From NCBI RefSeq assembly GCF_026342405.1, contig NZ_JAPEMU010000001.1:5394001-5458000 (forward strand): 64,000 bases of DNA, read 5' to 3'. The notes beneath the pieces were generated by a model that saw only the letters and a list, made by a program, of their open reading frames with translations, searched no databases and was not told the origin of the DNA. Source of the stretch: Kitasatospora sp. NBC_00240. Its GTDB lineage: Bacteria > Actinomycetota > Actinomycetes > Streptomycetales > Streptomycetaceae. The position numbers and the translations under genes are program-made. Below are positions 41,801 to 48,828 of the stretch, piece after piece; within the stretch, counting starts at the first letter, position 1, and the number at the start of each line of letters is the position of its first letter.

Positions 41801-42057
41801 TGGACCGCTGGTGGAACCCGGCGGTCGAGGAGCAGGCCACCGACCGGGCGTTCCGGATCGGCCAGCGCCGGGACGTCCAGGTCCGCCGGCTGGTCTGTGT
41901 CGGCACCGTCGAGGAGCGTATCGCCGAGATGATCGAGTCCAAGCGGGCCCTCGCCGAAGCCGTGGTCGGCGCCGGCGAGCACTGGCTGACCGAGCTGCCG
42001 GCCGACGAACTGCGCGCCCTGGTGGCCCTGTCCGCCGACGCGGTGGGGGAGGAGTAG
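38812..42057 (+). CDS. SNF2-family DEAD/DEAH-like helicase
   Basis: The 1081-residue protein has a long N-terminal part of about 560 residues typical of the bacterial SNF2-associated (DUF3670-type) region, with an acidic Gly/Ser-rich linker near 290-320. The SNF2 motor follows: Walker A DDMGLGKT at 631-638, DEAQ at 731-734, LTGTPVENRL and the C-terminal motor with HLHGGVPKRRREELV, SLRAGGSGLNLTAANQVIHLDRWWNPAVEEQATDRAFRIGQ. It translocates on DNA using ATP. ATG at 38812 follows GGAAGG at 8 bases. A 113-residue protein gene starts 2 bases after its stop. Confidence 0.92.
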   Translation: MYALHALWRADGRLALWAEDARAHPAEPAPAGPDGPVRAGRAHPYACPASAVAGLLTGIGPGLGWLADQAPERWATLRLPTFGGLPTPSPELPVPPSRGGSSLTPWRVPALLFDPAAAAQLLGELFDPRWAVTTAELPGAGRVEVTHGASLRWLTGVHDLAWRLVHRGRTRPLPTVEGGEPYARWHPALDEDGRREATELAAGCPPVCRGEWPGPAAGRGGADLVAELLEVMVDAEARAVLADGPPLLRTGPRAPGGSAGPGAGTAAERWLAALTTTDGRIEPRRSDRTGGGDGSGGSDSGTADAGPGPDEPAEFAALAQRLAAWYAGPAPTDAPLRLCFRLLEPSGPDPDDPEGRPSDDHWQLEFLLQAADEPSLLVPAADLRFGSAALAAFARRTDDPLDAYSAELDRAALHWPVLREARRALHPTALPLDRAGALDFLRTAAPELTAAGFGVLLPTWWRHRPTLGFALEVRTPAAGIVESTGQIDRDAVVAFRWQAALGDLTLSQEELAELAEAKQGLVRIRGRWIEADAGQIAAALAFLTRHQEGAMPTAQVLRTALDPGASIVGLPVTAVHADGPLGDLLAGRAVARAPGAVLPEDFRATLRPYQERGMAWLRSLAGLGLGAVLADDMGLGKTVQTLALLAVERAEGVTGPTLLVCPMSLVGNWQREAERFAPALGLYVHHGAGRPTGDELRAAVRGADLVITTYGLVQRDARALAAVRWRRIVADEAQSIKNSATAQARAIRSLPVSTQRIALTGTPVENRLAELHAVLDFANPGLFGSAAGFKELYAIPVEQHGSAAVAAELQRLTAPFVLRRLKSDPAIAVELPAKQEMTVWCNLTTEQAGLYQAVVAELLHRVEGIRGVERRGTVLAAIGRLKQVCNHPAQLLHDDSALADRSGKVARLVEILAAAAAEGDRTLVFTQYAEFGRLLQPYLAERLGQEVLHLHGGVPKRRREELVARFQTPDGPGVFLLSLRAGGSGLNLTAANQVIHLDRWWNPAVEEQATDRAFRIGQRRDVQVRRLVCVGTVEERIAEMIESKRALAEAVVGAGEHWLTELPADELRALVALSADAVGEE

Positions 42058-42059
42058 CG

Positions 42060-42401
42060 ATGCCGGTGCCCACGCCCGTACCCGCACCGCAGGACCCGGC
42101 GCTCCCCGGGGACGTCCCCGACGCCGCGGTCGCCGTCGAGGGGTCCGCCGGCCTGCTGGGGCCCGGCGGCGGCCGTGGGCCGGATCCGGCGGCCGGGCCC
42201 GGGGAGCGGCCGCTCACCGACTGCCTGGCGGACTACTGGCAGGGCGACTTCACCCTTCGCGACACCCCCGACGACGGCCCGGAGGCCGCCGCCACCGCTG
42301 CCGCCACCGCCCGGGCCGGGCTCGGACCGTCCGGCATCACCGTGCGCGGGCGCGACCTGGCCACCCTGCTCGACCCGGCGTACCGGGCCTTCACCTCCTG
42401 A
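42060..42401 (+). CDS. Short protein coupled to the SNF2 helicase
   Basis: The 113-residue protein starts with ATG 2 bases after the helicase stop; the helicase's own last codons supply GGGGGAGGAG, so translation is coupled. The first 50 residues are Pro/Ala/Gly-rich and disordered. The end, LTDCLADYWQGDFTL and RAGLGPSGITVRGRDLATLLDPAYRAFTS, looks like a folded segment. In other actinobacteria, SNF2 genes of this kind often have a larger SWIM-type zinc-finger partner. This could be a shortened relic or an independent small partner. I cannot decide from the sequence. Confidence 0.65.
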   Translation: MPVPTPVPAPQDPALPGDVPDAAVAVEGSAGLLGPGGGRGPDPAAGPGERPLTDCLADYWQGDFTLRDTPDDGPEAAATAAATARAGLGPSGITVRGRDLATLLDPAYRAFTS

Positions 42402-42457
42402 GGCCGCCGGTCGCCGCACGCCGTCCGTGGGCCTCTCCGGAAGAAATCCCGCACGGA

Positions 42458-42484
42458 TGTCACGTTCCGCGGGGCTGTCCGGTC
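42458..42484 (+). promoter_or_regulatory. ECF41-type promoter upstream of CMD-sigma operon
   Basis: TGTCACG (42458-42464), 16 bases, then GGTC (42481-42484). The known ECF41 promoter pattern is TGTCACA, 16 bases, CGTC, so 6 of 7 and 3 of 4 positions agree. It lies 54 bases before the carboxymuconolactone decarboxylase start and would make the operon self-activating. Confidence 0.75.
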
Positions 42485-42537
42485 CTCCCTGTGGAGAGCG
42501 TGGCCGGCCGGGCCACGCAGGAGCACAGGAGGCCACC

Positions 42538-43095
42538 ATGTCCCGGATCTCGCTCGAACCGCCCCGGACCCTGCTGATGCGCGTCGGCGAGTGGTACTCC
42601 CGCCGCACCTACGGCAAGGTCCTCGAACCGGGCCAGGCCCTCGGGCACAACACCAAGGTGCTGTCCACGTACTTCCGCCTGGAGCAGCGCGCCGCCAAGT
42701 GGACCGCGCTCGACCCGGCGCTGAAGCACCTCGCGGTGATGGCCACCGCCGCCAGGATCAACTGCTCCTGGTGCATGGACTTCGGCCACTGGGAGGGCGG
42801 CCGCCTCGGACTGGCACCGGAGAAGGTCGAAGCCGTGCCGCGGTGGCGTGACAGCAAGGAGGTCTTCGCCCCGCTGGAACTGCTGGTGATGGAGTACGCG
42901 GAGGCCATGACCGAGACCGAACCCGCCGTCACCGACGAACTGGCCGCCGAACTGATCGCCCGGCTGGGCGAGCCCGCCTTCGTCGAGCTGACCGCGATGG
43001 TCGCGCTGGAGAACTGGCGCTCCCGGGTGAACATCGCGTTCGGCCTGACCAGCCAGGGTTTCTCCGAGGCCTGTGCGCTACCGTCGGGCGGGTGA
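42538..43095 (+). CDS. Carboxymuconolactone decarboxylase family protein (AhpD-like)
   Basis: The 185-residue CMD/AhpD fold protein has the redox-type motif NCSWCMDFGHWEG with a CxxC pair and His. Such proteins act as peroxidase partners or small-molecule decarboxylases. ATG at 42538 follows AGGAGG. It ends in the GTGA overlap with the ECF41 sigma factor. COE-type genes (including carboxymuconolactone decarboxylases) are the known genomic partners of ECF41 sigma factors, so this is probably the effector of the sigma. Confidence 0.9.
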   Translation: MSRISLEPPRTLLMRVGEWYSRRTYGKVLEPGQALGHNTKVLSTYFRLEQRAAKWTALDPALKHLAVMATAARINCSWCMDFGHWEGGRLGLAPEKVEAVPRWRDSKEVFAPLELLVMEYAEAMTETEPAVTDELAAELIARLGEPAFVELTAMVALENWRSRVNIAFGLTSQGFSEACALPSGG

Positions 43096-43997
43096 GCGAA
43101 GAAGCCCCGCAGCCCGACCCGGCCGGCCCCGACCGCCTCGCCGTCTTCGAGGAACACCGCCGGATGCTCTTCGGCATCGCCTACCGGATGCTCGGCAGCG
43201 TCGCCGACGCCGAGGACCTGGTGCAGGACAGCTGGCTGCGCTGGAGCCAGGTCACCACCCGGGTCGACAACCCCGGCGCCTTCCTGGCCCGTACCGTCAC
43301 CAACCTCGCGCTGAACCGCCTGGGTTCGGCCGCCGTCCAGCGCGAGGCGTACGTCGGTCCGTGGCTGCCCGAGCCGCTGGTCACCGCGCCGGACACCGCC
43401 GAGGAGGTCGAGATGGCCGAGTCCGTCTCGTACGCCATGATGGTGGTGCTGGAGAGCCTGTCGCCGCTGGAGCGCGCGGTGTTCGTGCTCAAGGAGGTCT
43501 TCGGGTTCTCCTACCCGGAGATCGGCGAGGCGCTGGAGCGCAGCGAGGCCTCGGTGCGGCAGGTCGGGCACCGGGCGAAGTCGCACGTCCAGGCCAGGCG
43601 TCCGCGCTTCGACGCGCCGGCCGAGGTCCGGCGGCAGGTGACGAACGAATTCCTGGCGGCCTGCCTCGGCGGCGACCTCAACCGGATGCTGGAGCTGCTC
43701 GCGCCCTCGGTCACCGCCTGGAGCGACGGCGGCGGGCGGGTCAAGGCGGCGATCCGGCCGATCGGCGGCGCGGACAAGGTCGCGCGCTTCCTGCTCGGTG
43801 TCCTGGCCAACGACCCGCTGGAGGACCTGCGGGTGTACGAGGTGGACGTCAACGGCCGGCCGGGCCTGCTGATCGACGCGGCCGGGCGGGTCGACTCGGT
43901 GGTCGTCCTGGAGATCGAGGACGGCCGGATCGGCGAACTCCGGATCCTGCGCAACCCCGACAAGCTCACCCACCTGCGGCCCGGCGGGCCGGCCTGA
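43092..43997 (+). CDS. ECF41-family sigma factor with C-terminal SnoaL-like domain
   Basis: The 301-residue sigma factor has region 2 (MLFGIAYRMLGSVADAEDLVQDSWLRW) and region 4 (LSPLERAVFVLKEVFGFSYPEIGEALERSEASVRQVGHRAKSHV). A C-terminal SnoaL_2-like domain of about 100 residues (VRRQVTNEFLAACLGGDLNRMLELLAPSVTAWSDGGGRVKAAIRPIGG) replaces an anti-sigma factor in this family. In ECF41 the C-terminal domain both activates and inhibits. No anti-sigma gene is present. GTG at 43092 overlaps the CMD stop by 4 bases. The upstream promoter of ECF41 type supports autoregulation. Confidence 0.93.
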   Translation: MSEEAPQPDPAGPDRLAVFEEHRRMLFGIAYRMLGSVADAEDLVQDSWLRWSQVTTRVDNPGAFLARTVTNLALNRLGSAAVQREAYVGPWLPEPLVTAPDTAEEVEMAESVSYAMMVVLESLSPLERAVFVLKEVFGFSYPEIGEALERSEASVRQVGHRAKSHVQARRPRFDAPAEVRRQVTNEFLAACLGGDLNRMLELLAPSVTAWSDGGGRVKAAIRPIGGADKVARFLLGVLANDPLEDLRVYEVDVNGRPGLLIDAAGRVDSVVVLEIEDGRIGELRILRNPDKLTHLRPGGPA

Positions 43998-44051
43998 GCG
44001 CCTGACCGGCCCTCGTTCCGGCACCGGTCCCACGGCCGCCGGAAGCCGGGC

Positions 44052-44082
44052 TTGACCCTCGACCTGGTCGAGCCCCCAGAGT
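44052..44082 (+). promoter_or_regulatory. MerR-type promoter with 19-bp spacer and palindrome
   Basis: TTGACC (44052-44057) and CAGAGT (44077-44082) are separated by 19 bp. The spacer holds the perfect dyad CTCGACCTGGTCGAG (44058-44072). A long spacer filled by a dyad is the hallmark of MerR-activated promoters. The gene start follows within 8-20 bases, giving a very short or absent leader. Confidence 0.65.
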
Positions 44083-44101
44083 CCCCGGTATGGAGAGCGA
44101 C

Positions 44102-45202
44102 ATGCGCAGCATCGGCGAGACGGCCAGGGACAGCGGCCTCACCGTGAGCGCCCTGCGGTTCTACGACGGCGCCGGCGTGCTCCGGCCCGCCCGGGTCGAC
44201 CCGCAGACCGGGTACCGCTGGTACGCGCCCGAGCAGCTGGCCGACGCCAGGCTGGTCGGACGGCTGCGCCGGGTGGGCCTGCCGCCGGCCGAGATCCGGC
44301 TCGTCCTCACGGCGGTGCCCGGCACCGGCGAGGCCCACCGGATCGTCGACGCGCACCTGCGCCGGCTGGAGGACGGACTGTCCGACGCCCGGCGCGAGCT
44401 CTCCTTCGTCCGAGCACTTCTCGACCAGAGGGAGCACCCGATGAACCCGATCCGTCCCGAGAGCACCGTCACCCTCGCCGCCGCCGAACTCGCGGCCGCC
44501 CTGGACGCCGTCCGCTTCGCCGTCGGCGGTGACCCCGAACTGCCCGTCCTGGCCGGGGTGCTGTTCGAGATCGAGGGGGAGCAGCTGCGGCTGGTCGCCA
44601 CCGACCGCTACCGGATGGCGCTCGCCGCGGTGCCCGCCCGGGCGGTGGACGGCGCCGCCGCGGCCTCGCCGGCCGCCGCGATCGTCCCGGCGGCGCTGGT
44701 GGACGGCGCCCGCGCCCTGCTCACCGGCTGCGCGGAGGCCGTGCTGACCGTCGGCGCGGCCCGGTTCGCCCTGGAGGCCGGCGGACACCGGATCGAGGGC
44801 GCCGGCCTGGACCACGACTACCCGGACTACCGGCGGCTGATCCGGCTGGAGCACACCCGGCGGGTCGAGATCACGGCCTCGGCGCTGCGCCGGGCGGTGA
44901 CCGACGCGGACGTGCGGCTGATGAAGCGCGCCGCGGACGGGGCGGACTACGAGGTCACCGTGCTCAGCGTCGGCCCGGACGGCGAGCTGTCCGCGGCCGG
45001 GGGGCCGGCCGAGGACACCTCGGGCGAGGCCGTCCAGGTGGCGGTCGACCGGGAGTTCCTGCTGGACGCCCTCCGGGCCGGCGCCTCGGAGCAGCTGGTG
45101 CTCGAACTCGGCAGTCCGATCACCCCGTTGGCGATCCGCGCGGCCGGCCGGGAGGGTACCTTCTCGCTTCTGATGCCCGTCCGGATCCCCGAACTCGCCT
45201 GA
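44102..45202 (+). CDS. MerR regulator fused to a DNA polymerase III beta-clamp-like domain
   Basis: The 366-residue protein has a MerR winged helix at residues 1-70 (MRSIGETARDSGLTVSALRFYDGAGVLRPARVDPQTGYRWYAPEQL), a coiled dimerisation helix, and from about 105 a DnaN-like part. That part reads STVTLAAAELAAALDAVRFAVG, LPVLAGVLFEIEGEQLRLVATDRYRMALAAVPA, DHDYPDYRRLI and FLLDALRAGASEQLVLELGSP ... IPELA. Only two clamp-type repeats fit in this length. The clamp fold here probably binds a ligand. ATG at 44102 has GGAGAG just upstream; ATG at 44090 is an alternative. It converges with a hydrolase gene 12 bases away. Confidence 0.85.
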   Translation: MRSIGETARDSGLTVSALRFYDGAGVLRPARVDPQTGYRWYAPEQLADARLVGRLRRVGLPPAEIRLVLTAVPGTGEAHRIVDAHLRRLEDGLSDARRELSFVRALLDQREHPMNPIRPESTVTLAAAELAAALDAVRFAVGGDPELPVLAGVLFEIEGEQLRLVATDRYRMALAAVPARAVDGAAAASPAAAIVPAALVDGARALLTGCAEAVLTVGAARFALEAGGHRIEGAGLDHDYPDYRRLIRLEHTRRVEITASALRRAVTDADVRLMKRAADGADYEVTVLSVGPDGELSAAGGPAEDTSGEAVQVAVDREFLLDALRAGASEQLVLELGSPITPLAIRAAGREGTFSLLMPVRIPELA

Positions 45203-45214
45203 GCGGACGAGGAG

Positions 45215-46042
45215 TCATCCCCGGCCGGACAGGAACTCCCCCACCAGGGAGGCGAACCGGCCGGGTTCCTCGATCCACGGCCGATGGCCGGAGCCGGCCA
45301 GTACCTCCAGTCGGGCGCGTGGATGGCAGGCGGCGACCAGCCGGGCGGGCGCGGTACCGATCAGGCCGTCCAGGGCGCCCGCGAGCGCCAGGATCTCGGT
45401 CCCCGGCAGGGGGACAGGCTCGCCGGCCGACGCGTAGAAGGCCTGCCGGAGCCACGGCGGCGGGGGGACGAGCGGCCGGGCGGTCTCCCGGCGGGCGGCG
45501 TCGTTCCAGACCCCCCAGTTGAACGGGGCCATCTCGGCCAGGAGTTCGGGCGTCGGCTCGGCCCCGCCGGCGAGCCTCCGCTCGGCCGCCGCGGCCTGCG
45601 GGTACCAGGCCTCGCCCGCCCGGCCGGCCCGGATCTCCGCCAGCTCCGCCTCGTCCGGTTCCCTCGCCGCCCGGCCCACCGGCGTCACCAGCACCAGTCG
45701 GCCGACCCGCTCGGGGGCCTCGGCGGCGTACCGCTGGGCGACCAGCGAGCCGGCCGAGTGGGCGAGCAGGTCGACCCGCTCCAGCGCGAGGTGGCGGCGC
45801 AGCTCCTCCACGTCCCGGGCCTGCGCCGCGAACGAGCAACTCGCCCGGTCCTCGGGGACGTCGGAGAGCCCGGTCGCCCGGGCGTGCAGCCTGACCACCG
45901 TCCGCCCGGCGTCGAGCCCGCCGAGCGTCCCCAGGTAGCGGGCGTCCATTCCGGGCCCGCCGGCGAGCGCCAGCAGCGGCGGGCCGTCGCCGGCGGTGTC
46001 GTACCGGAGCCGGGTTCCGTCGTACGAGGTGAAGTGCGGCAT
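45215..46042 (-). CDS. Alpha/beta hydrolase
   Basis: The 275-residue protein has the alpha/beta-hydrolase fold. The oxyanion loop LALAGGPGMDARYLG is followed by the nucleophile elbow LLAHSAGSLVAQRYA (Ser in HSAG). The acid is probably the Asp in GALDGLIG and the catalytic His is in GSGHRPWIEEPGRFASLV. It resembles proline iminopeptidase-like hydrolases (GGPG motif). ATG at 46042 is chosen because the fold starts there; the frame extends 93 residues further upstream in low-complexity sequence. No clear ribosome binding site was seen. Confidence 0.85.
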   Translation of the reverse strand: MPHFTSYDGTRLRYDTAGDGPPLLALAGGPGMDARYLGTLGGLDAGRTVVRLHARATGLSDVPEDRASCSFAAQARDVEELRRHLALERVDLLAHSAGSLVAQRYAAEAPERVGRLVLVTPVGRAAREPDEAELAEIRAGRAGEAWYPQAAAAERRLAGGAEPTPELLAEMAPFNWGVWNDAARRETARPLVPPPPWLRQAFYASAGEPVPLPGTEILALAGALDGLIGTAPARLVAACHPRARLEVLAGSGHRPWIEEPGRFASLVGEFLSGRG

Positions 46043-46368
46043 CCGGGCATGATCACATGCCGGGCGGGCGCCCTTCCACGGAATTCGGCCTGCCGCACCG
46101 GGCGGCGCCGCGGGTGCCGGGGTGTCACCGGGGTTGCAGGGGAGGGGCTTCGACCGTCGCGGTGGTTGCCGGCGGGCCGGCTCCCGGGTGTGCTGGCGAG
46201 CCTGCCGGGTGCTCCCCGACGGGTTTGGGATGATGCCCGCACCCGGGCCGCCGGATCGCGCATCCCGCGCGCCGGCGCTCCGGACGCCGGCTCCCCGCGT
46301 GCCGGGCGGCCGGCCCCGCACCTCGCGTTCGACTCCCGGGCCGGGCGCGAGCGATCAGAGGAGTGCTC
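46043..46368. other. Intergenic region between hydrolase and SRPBCC genes
   Basis: This 326-bp gap between divergent genes is uniformly GC-rich. I see no gene, terminator or clear operator. The ribosome binding site GAGGAG of the SRPBCC gene lies at 46358-46363. Confidence 0.4.
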
Positions 46369-46812
46369 ATGGGCGGTCGCTTCGAGGGAACGGTCGACAT
46401 CGACCGTCCGGTGGCTGAGGTCTTCGCGTTCCTCGCGAACGGCGAGAACGACCGCCGGTTCAGCCCCCGGGTGCTGGAGATGACGAAGCGGACGGACGGC
46501 CCGACCGGGGTCGGCACGGTCTACGCCAGCACGGTCAAGGACGCCGGGATGAAGACCCGGCGCGAGTTCCGGATCACCGCCTTCGACCCGCCCGGCCGGA
46601 TCCGCTGGACCGAGATCTCGAAGAACCTGGTGACCGCCGAGGGCGGCTACGACCTGGAGCCCAGCCCCGGTGGCGGGACCAGGCTGCGGGTCTTCAACGA
46701 CCTGGAGGGCCACGGCGTGGGCAAGCTCCTGGTCGGGCTGGCACTGAGCGCGGCACGCAAGGACGCCGACGCCTTCGCCCGGCGGATCAAGGCGGCGGTC
46801 GAGGCCTCCTGA
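46369..46812 (+). CDS. SRPBCC-family (START/polyketide cyclase-like) protein
   Basis: The 147-residue protein has the SRPBCC helix-grip fold: GRFEGTVDIDRPVAEVFAFLANGENDRRFSPRVLEM, then GVGTVYASTV, RREFRITAFDPPGRIRWTEIS and a long C-terminal helix RKDADAFARRIKAAVEA. Such proteins bind hydrophobic ligands in a deep pocket. ATG at 46369 follows GAGGAG at 5 bases. The function is unknown and the neighbours do not clarify it. Confidence 0.85.
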   Translation: MGGRFEGTVDIDRPVAEVFAFLANGENDRRFSPRVLEMTKRTDGPTGVGTVYASTVKDAGMKTRREFRITAFDPPGRIRWTEISKNLVTAEGGYDLEPSPGGGTRLRVFNDLEGHGVGKLLVGLALSAARKDADAFARRIKAAVEAS

Positions 46813-46933
46813 AGCTCCGGGGCCTCCTGCGTGGTTTCCAGGGGCCGCCGCCTGCGGGGTCGGTGCGGCGGGGGTCGGGACGGGAGGCCGCGGGCGCGGC
46901 GGGGCGACACGCGTGGTTGCTCCCGCTAGCAAT

Positions 46934-46953
46934 GTGCTTGCAATTGCAAGCAC
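46934..46953 (+). promoter_or_regulatory. Perfect 20-bp palindrome upstream of the XRE regulator
   Basis: GTGCTTGCAATTGCAAGCAC is perfectly symmetrical and ends 19 bases before the regulator start. CTTGCAA-type dyads are typical of XRE/HTH_3 operators, so autoregulation is likely. Confidence 0.75.
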
Positions 46954-46972
46954 GGTCGGGCAGGCTGGGGCC

Positions 46973-47437
46973 ATGGCCTCACTGAATGTCGGCTCGCTCG
47001 GCGAGTACATCCGCGAGCAGCGGCGCACCGCGCAGTACTCGCTCCGACAGTTGGCGGAGGCCGCCGGCGTGTCCAACCCGTACCTCAGCCAGATCGAGCG
47101 CGGGCTGCGCAAGCCGAGTGCGGAGATCCTGCAGCAGATCGCCAAGGCGCTGCGGATCTCGGCGGAGACGCTCTACGTCCAGGCCGGGATTCTGGAGGAG
47201 CGGCGTGGGGAGGGCCTCGAACTACGGGCCGCGATCCTGGCCGACCCCCTGATCAACGAGCAGCAGAAGCACGCGCTGCTCGCGGTCTACGACACCTTCT
47301 TGAGAGAGAACACGGCTCCGAGGGGCCCGGCCCGCAAGGGTGCGGCCCCGCAGCAGGACCAGGCCGCCGACGGGGAGCAGGACGCACCGCGGGCCGAGCA
47401 GCCGACCGCGCAGGCCGGCCGCGACCGAGAGATCTAG
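46973..47437 (+). CDS. XRE-family HTH regulator (Rv0474-like)
   Basis: The 154-residue protein has a HTH_3 domain at about 9-65: LGEYIREQRRTAQYSLRQLAEAAGVSNPYLSQIERGLRKPSAEILQQIAKALRISAETLY. A helical segment of about 40 residues and an Arg/Gln/Ala-rich tail follow. It precedes an HbhA-like gene and a DUF2516 gene, the same order as Rv0474-Rv0475-Rv0476 in Mycobacterium. ATG at 46973 is used; upstream in-frame starts would read through the palindrome. It probably represses its own operon. Confidence 0.9.
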   Translation: MASLNVGSLGEYIREQRRTAQYSLRQLAEAAGVSNPYLSQIERGLRKPSAEILQQIAKALRISAETLYVQAGILEERRGEGLELRAAILADPLINEQQKHALLAVYDTFLRENTAPRGPARKGAAPQQDQAADGEQDAPRAEQPTAQAGRDREI

Positions 47438-47455
47438 ACGCCAGGAGGACCAGCC

Positions 47456-48028
47456 ATGCCGATCACCGACGAGATCAAGAAGACCCTCAACGACCCGACC
47501 CCGCTGTACGCCCTCGCCGGTGCCGGCGACCTGGCCTACGAGAAGCTGCGGGAGGTGCCCGGCAAGGTCGAGGCGCTCGCGGCGGACCGCAAGGCCACCC
47601 AGGAGCGCGCCACCGCGCGACTGCAGGAGGCCCAGGCCCGGCTGGTCGAGGCGCAGGCCAAGGTGACCGAGTCGGTCAACACCCTCCCGACCGACCTCAA
47701 GGTGCTGCAGGAGAAGGCGCAGACCTTCGCGCTCCAGCAGGTCGGCCGCGCCGTCGAGCTGGCCGTGAAGGCCAAGGAGACGTACGACGAGCTGGCCGTC
47801 CGCGGCAAGGGCGTGGTCGACAAGGGCCGCGGCGAGGAGGCCGGCGAGCTGCCCCGGACGGCCGTCCCCGAGCAGGCCGAGCCGGTCGAGGCGGAGCTCG
47901 TCGAGGACGAGGACGGCGAGGACGACGCGCCCGTGACGGGCGACGCGAGCGGGGACGACGCGGCCGACGCCGAGGGGCCGACGGAGAAGAAGGCCCCGCG
48001 GGCGCGCCGGAGCAGCACCCAGAAGTAG
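47456..48028 (+). CDS. HbhA-like helical protein
   Basis: The 190-residue protein is mostly one long amphipathic helix (DLAYEKLREVPGKVEALAADRKATQERATARLQEAQARLVEAQAKVTESV), then a Glu/Asp-rich acidic stretch and a basic end KKAPRARRSSTQK. It resembles mycobacterial heparin-binding hemagglutinin, but the Lys/Ala/Pro-rich C-terminal repeats of HbhA are reduced here to a short basic end, so adhesion is not implied. ATG at 47456 follows AGGAGGA. It is coupled to the XRE regulator 18 bases upstream. In non-pathogens it may organise membrane or lipid bodies. Confidence 0.85.
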   Translation: MPITDEIKKTLNDPTPLYALAGAGDLAYEKLREVPGKVEALAADRKATQERATARLQEAQARLVEAQAKVTESVNTLPTDLKVLQEKAQTFALQQVGRAVELAVKAKETYDELAVRGKGVVDKGRGEEAGELPRTAVPEQAEPVEAELVEDEDGEDDAPVTGDASGDDAADAEGPTEKKAPRARRSSTQK

Positions 48029-48045
48029 TACCCGCGGACGGCGGC

Positions 48046-48073
48046 CGTCGCGGACCTCGGGAGGTCCGCGACG
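48046..48073 (+). terminator. Terminator after the HbhA-like gene
   Basis: A perfect 13-bp arm CGTCGCGGACCTC (48046-48058) pairs with GAGGTCCGCGACG (48061-48073) around a minimal loop, 17 bases after the stop. The DUF2516 gene therefore probably has its own promoter or relies on read-through. Confidence 0.8.
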
Positions 48074-48269
48074 GGTGATCACCCGCCCCGGCGGGTAGGC
48101 GGAGCGTGGCAGCCACGAGCTGCCGGCCGGCGGGCGGTGCCCGCCGAGCCGGGCGGGCCCGGGCACATTCGGGTGCCCCGGTACGTTGTCACCTGAACGA
48201 GCAGGGTGGCCATGCCGCGAAGGGCGGCGTCGCCGCCGTAACGGGGCGGGCCTGAGTGAGGAGACCGTA

Positions 48270-48620
48270 GTGGGCGGATTGGGCCAGGTGCTGGCCTTCG
48301 ACTTCCTGAACCCCTTCTGGTGGCTGGCCGTCGGAATCCTGGGGTTCAAGCTGGCCGCGTTGCTCGACGCCGCGAGCCGGCGGGACGACGCCTACCGGGC
48401 GGCCGACAAGAAGAGCAAGCCGTTCTGGCTGATCCTCCTGGGTATCGCGTTCGGCTTCGACCTGCTGTTCGGGGCGAACTTCCTGTACAGCTTCCTGACG
48501 CTCGGCGGCTTGGTCGCCGCGATCGTCTACATGGTCGACGTCCGACCGGCGATCAAGCAGCTGACGGACGGTCGGGGCGGGAACAACAAGCGGAACACGG
48601 GCCCCTACGGGCCCTGGTGA
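48270..48620 (+). CDS. DUF2516-family membrane protein
   Basis: The 116-residue protein has three hydrophobic segments (FLNPFWWLAVGILGFKLAALLDAASRR, KPFWLILLGIAFGFDLLFG, FLTLGGLVAAIVYMVDVRPAIKQL), the DUF2516 pattern. GTG at 48270 has GAGGAG at 6 bases. The gene order HTH - HbhA-like - DUF2516 is conserved across actinobacteria, so the three may work together at the membrane. The function is unknown. Confidence 0.88.
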   Translation: MGGLGQVLAFDFLNPFWWLAVGILGFKLAALLDAASRRDDAYRAADKKSKPFWLILLGIAFGFDLLFGANFLYSFLTLGGLVAAIVYMVDVRPAIKQLTDGRGGNNKRNTGPYGPW

Positions 48621-48764
48621 CGGCAGGTCGGCCAGGACGGGCCGGCCGTGCGTGGACGGGCCGGGTGCGCAGGCACCCGGCCCGTCGGCGTTCTCATCCC
48701 CGGACGGCGCACCGCCTGGAGGGGCGCCGCCCGAAGGCGGCCCCGGCCGCGGGACGCCGTTCGG

Positions 48765-48828
48765 TTCGGCCCAGGACCAGCTCGGCCCAGGAGCAGCTCG
48801 GCCCAGGACCAGCTCAGCCCAGGATCAG
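48765..48828. repeat. Four 16-bp tandem repeats across the stop codon of the phosphatase gene
   Basis: The unit CTCGGCCCAGGACCAG occurs at 48765, 48781, 48797 and 48813 with one or two changes per copy. The stop codon of the SpoIIE-type phosphatase (48814-48816) lies inside the last copy, which differs by a G-to-A change that makes the stop (CTCAG versus CTCGG). Confidence 0.85.
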
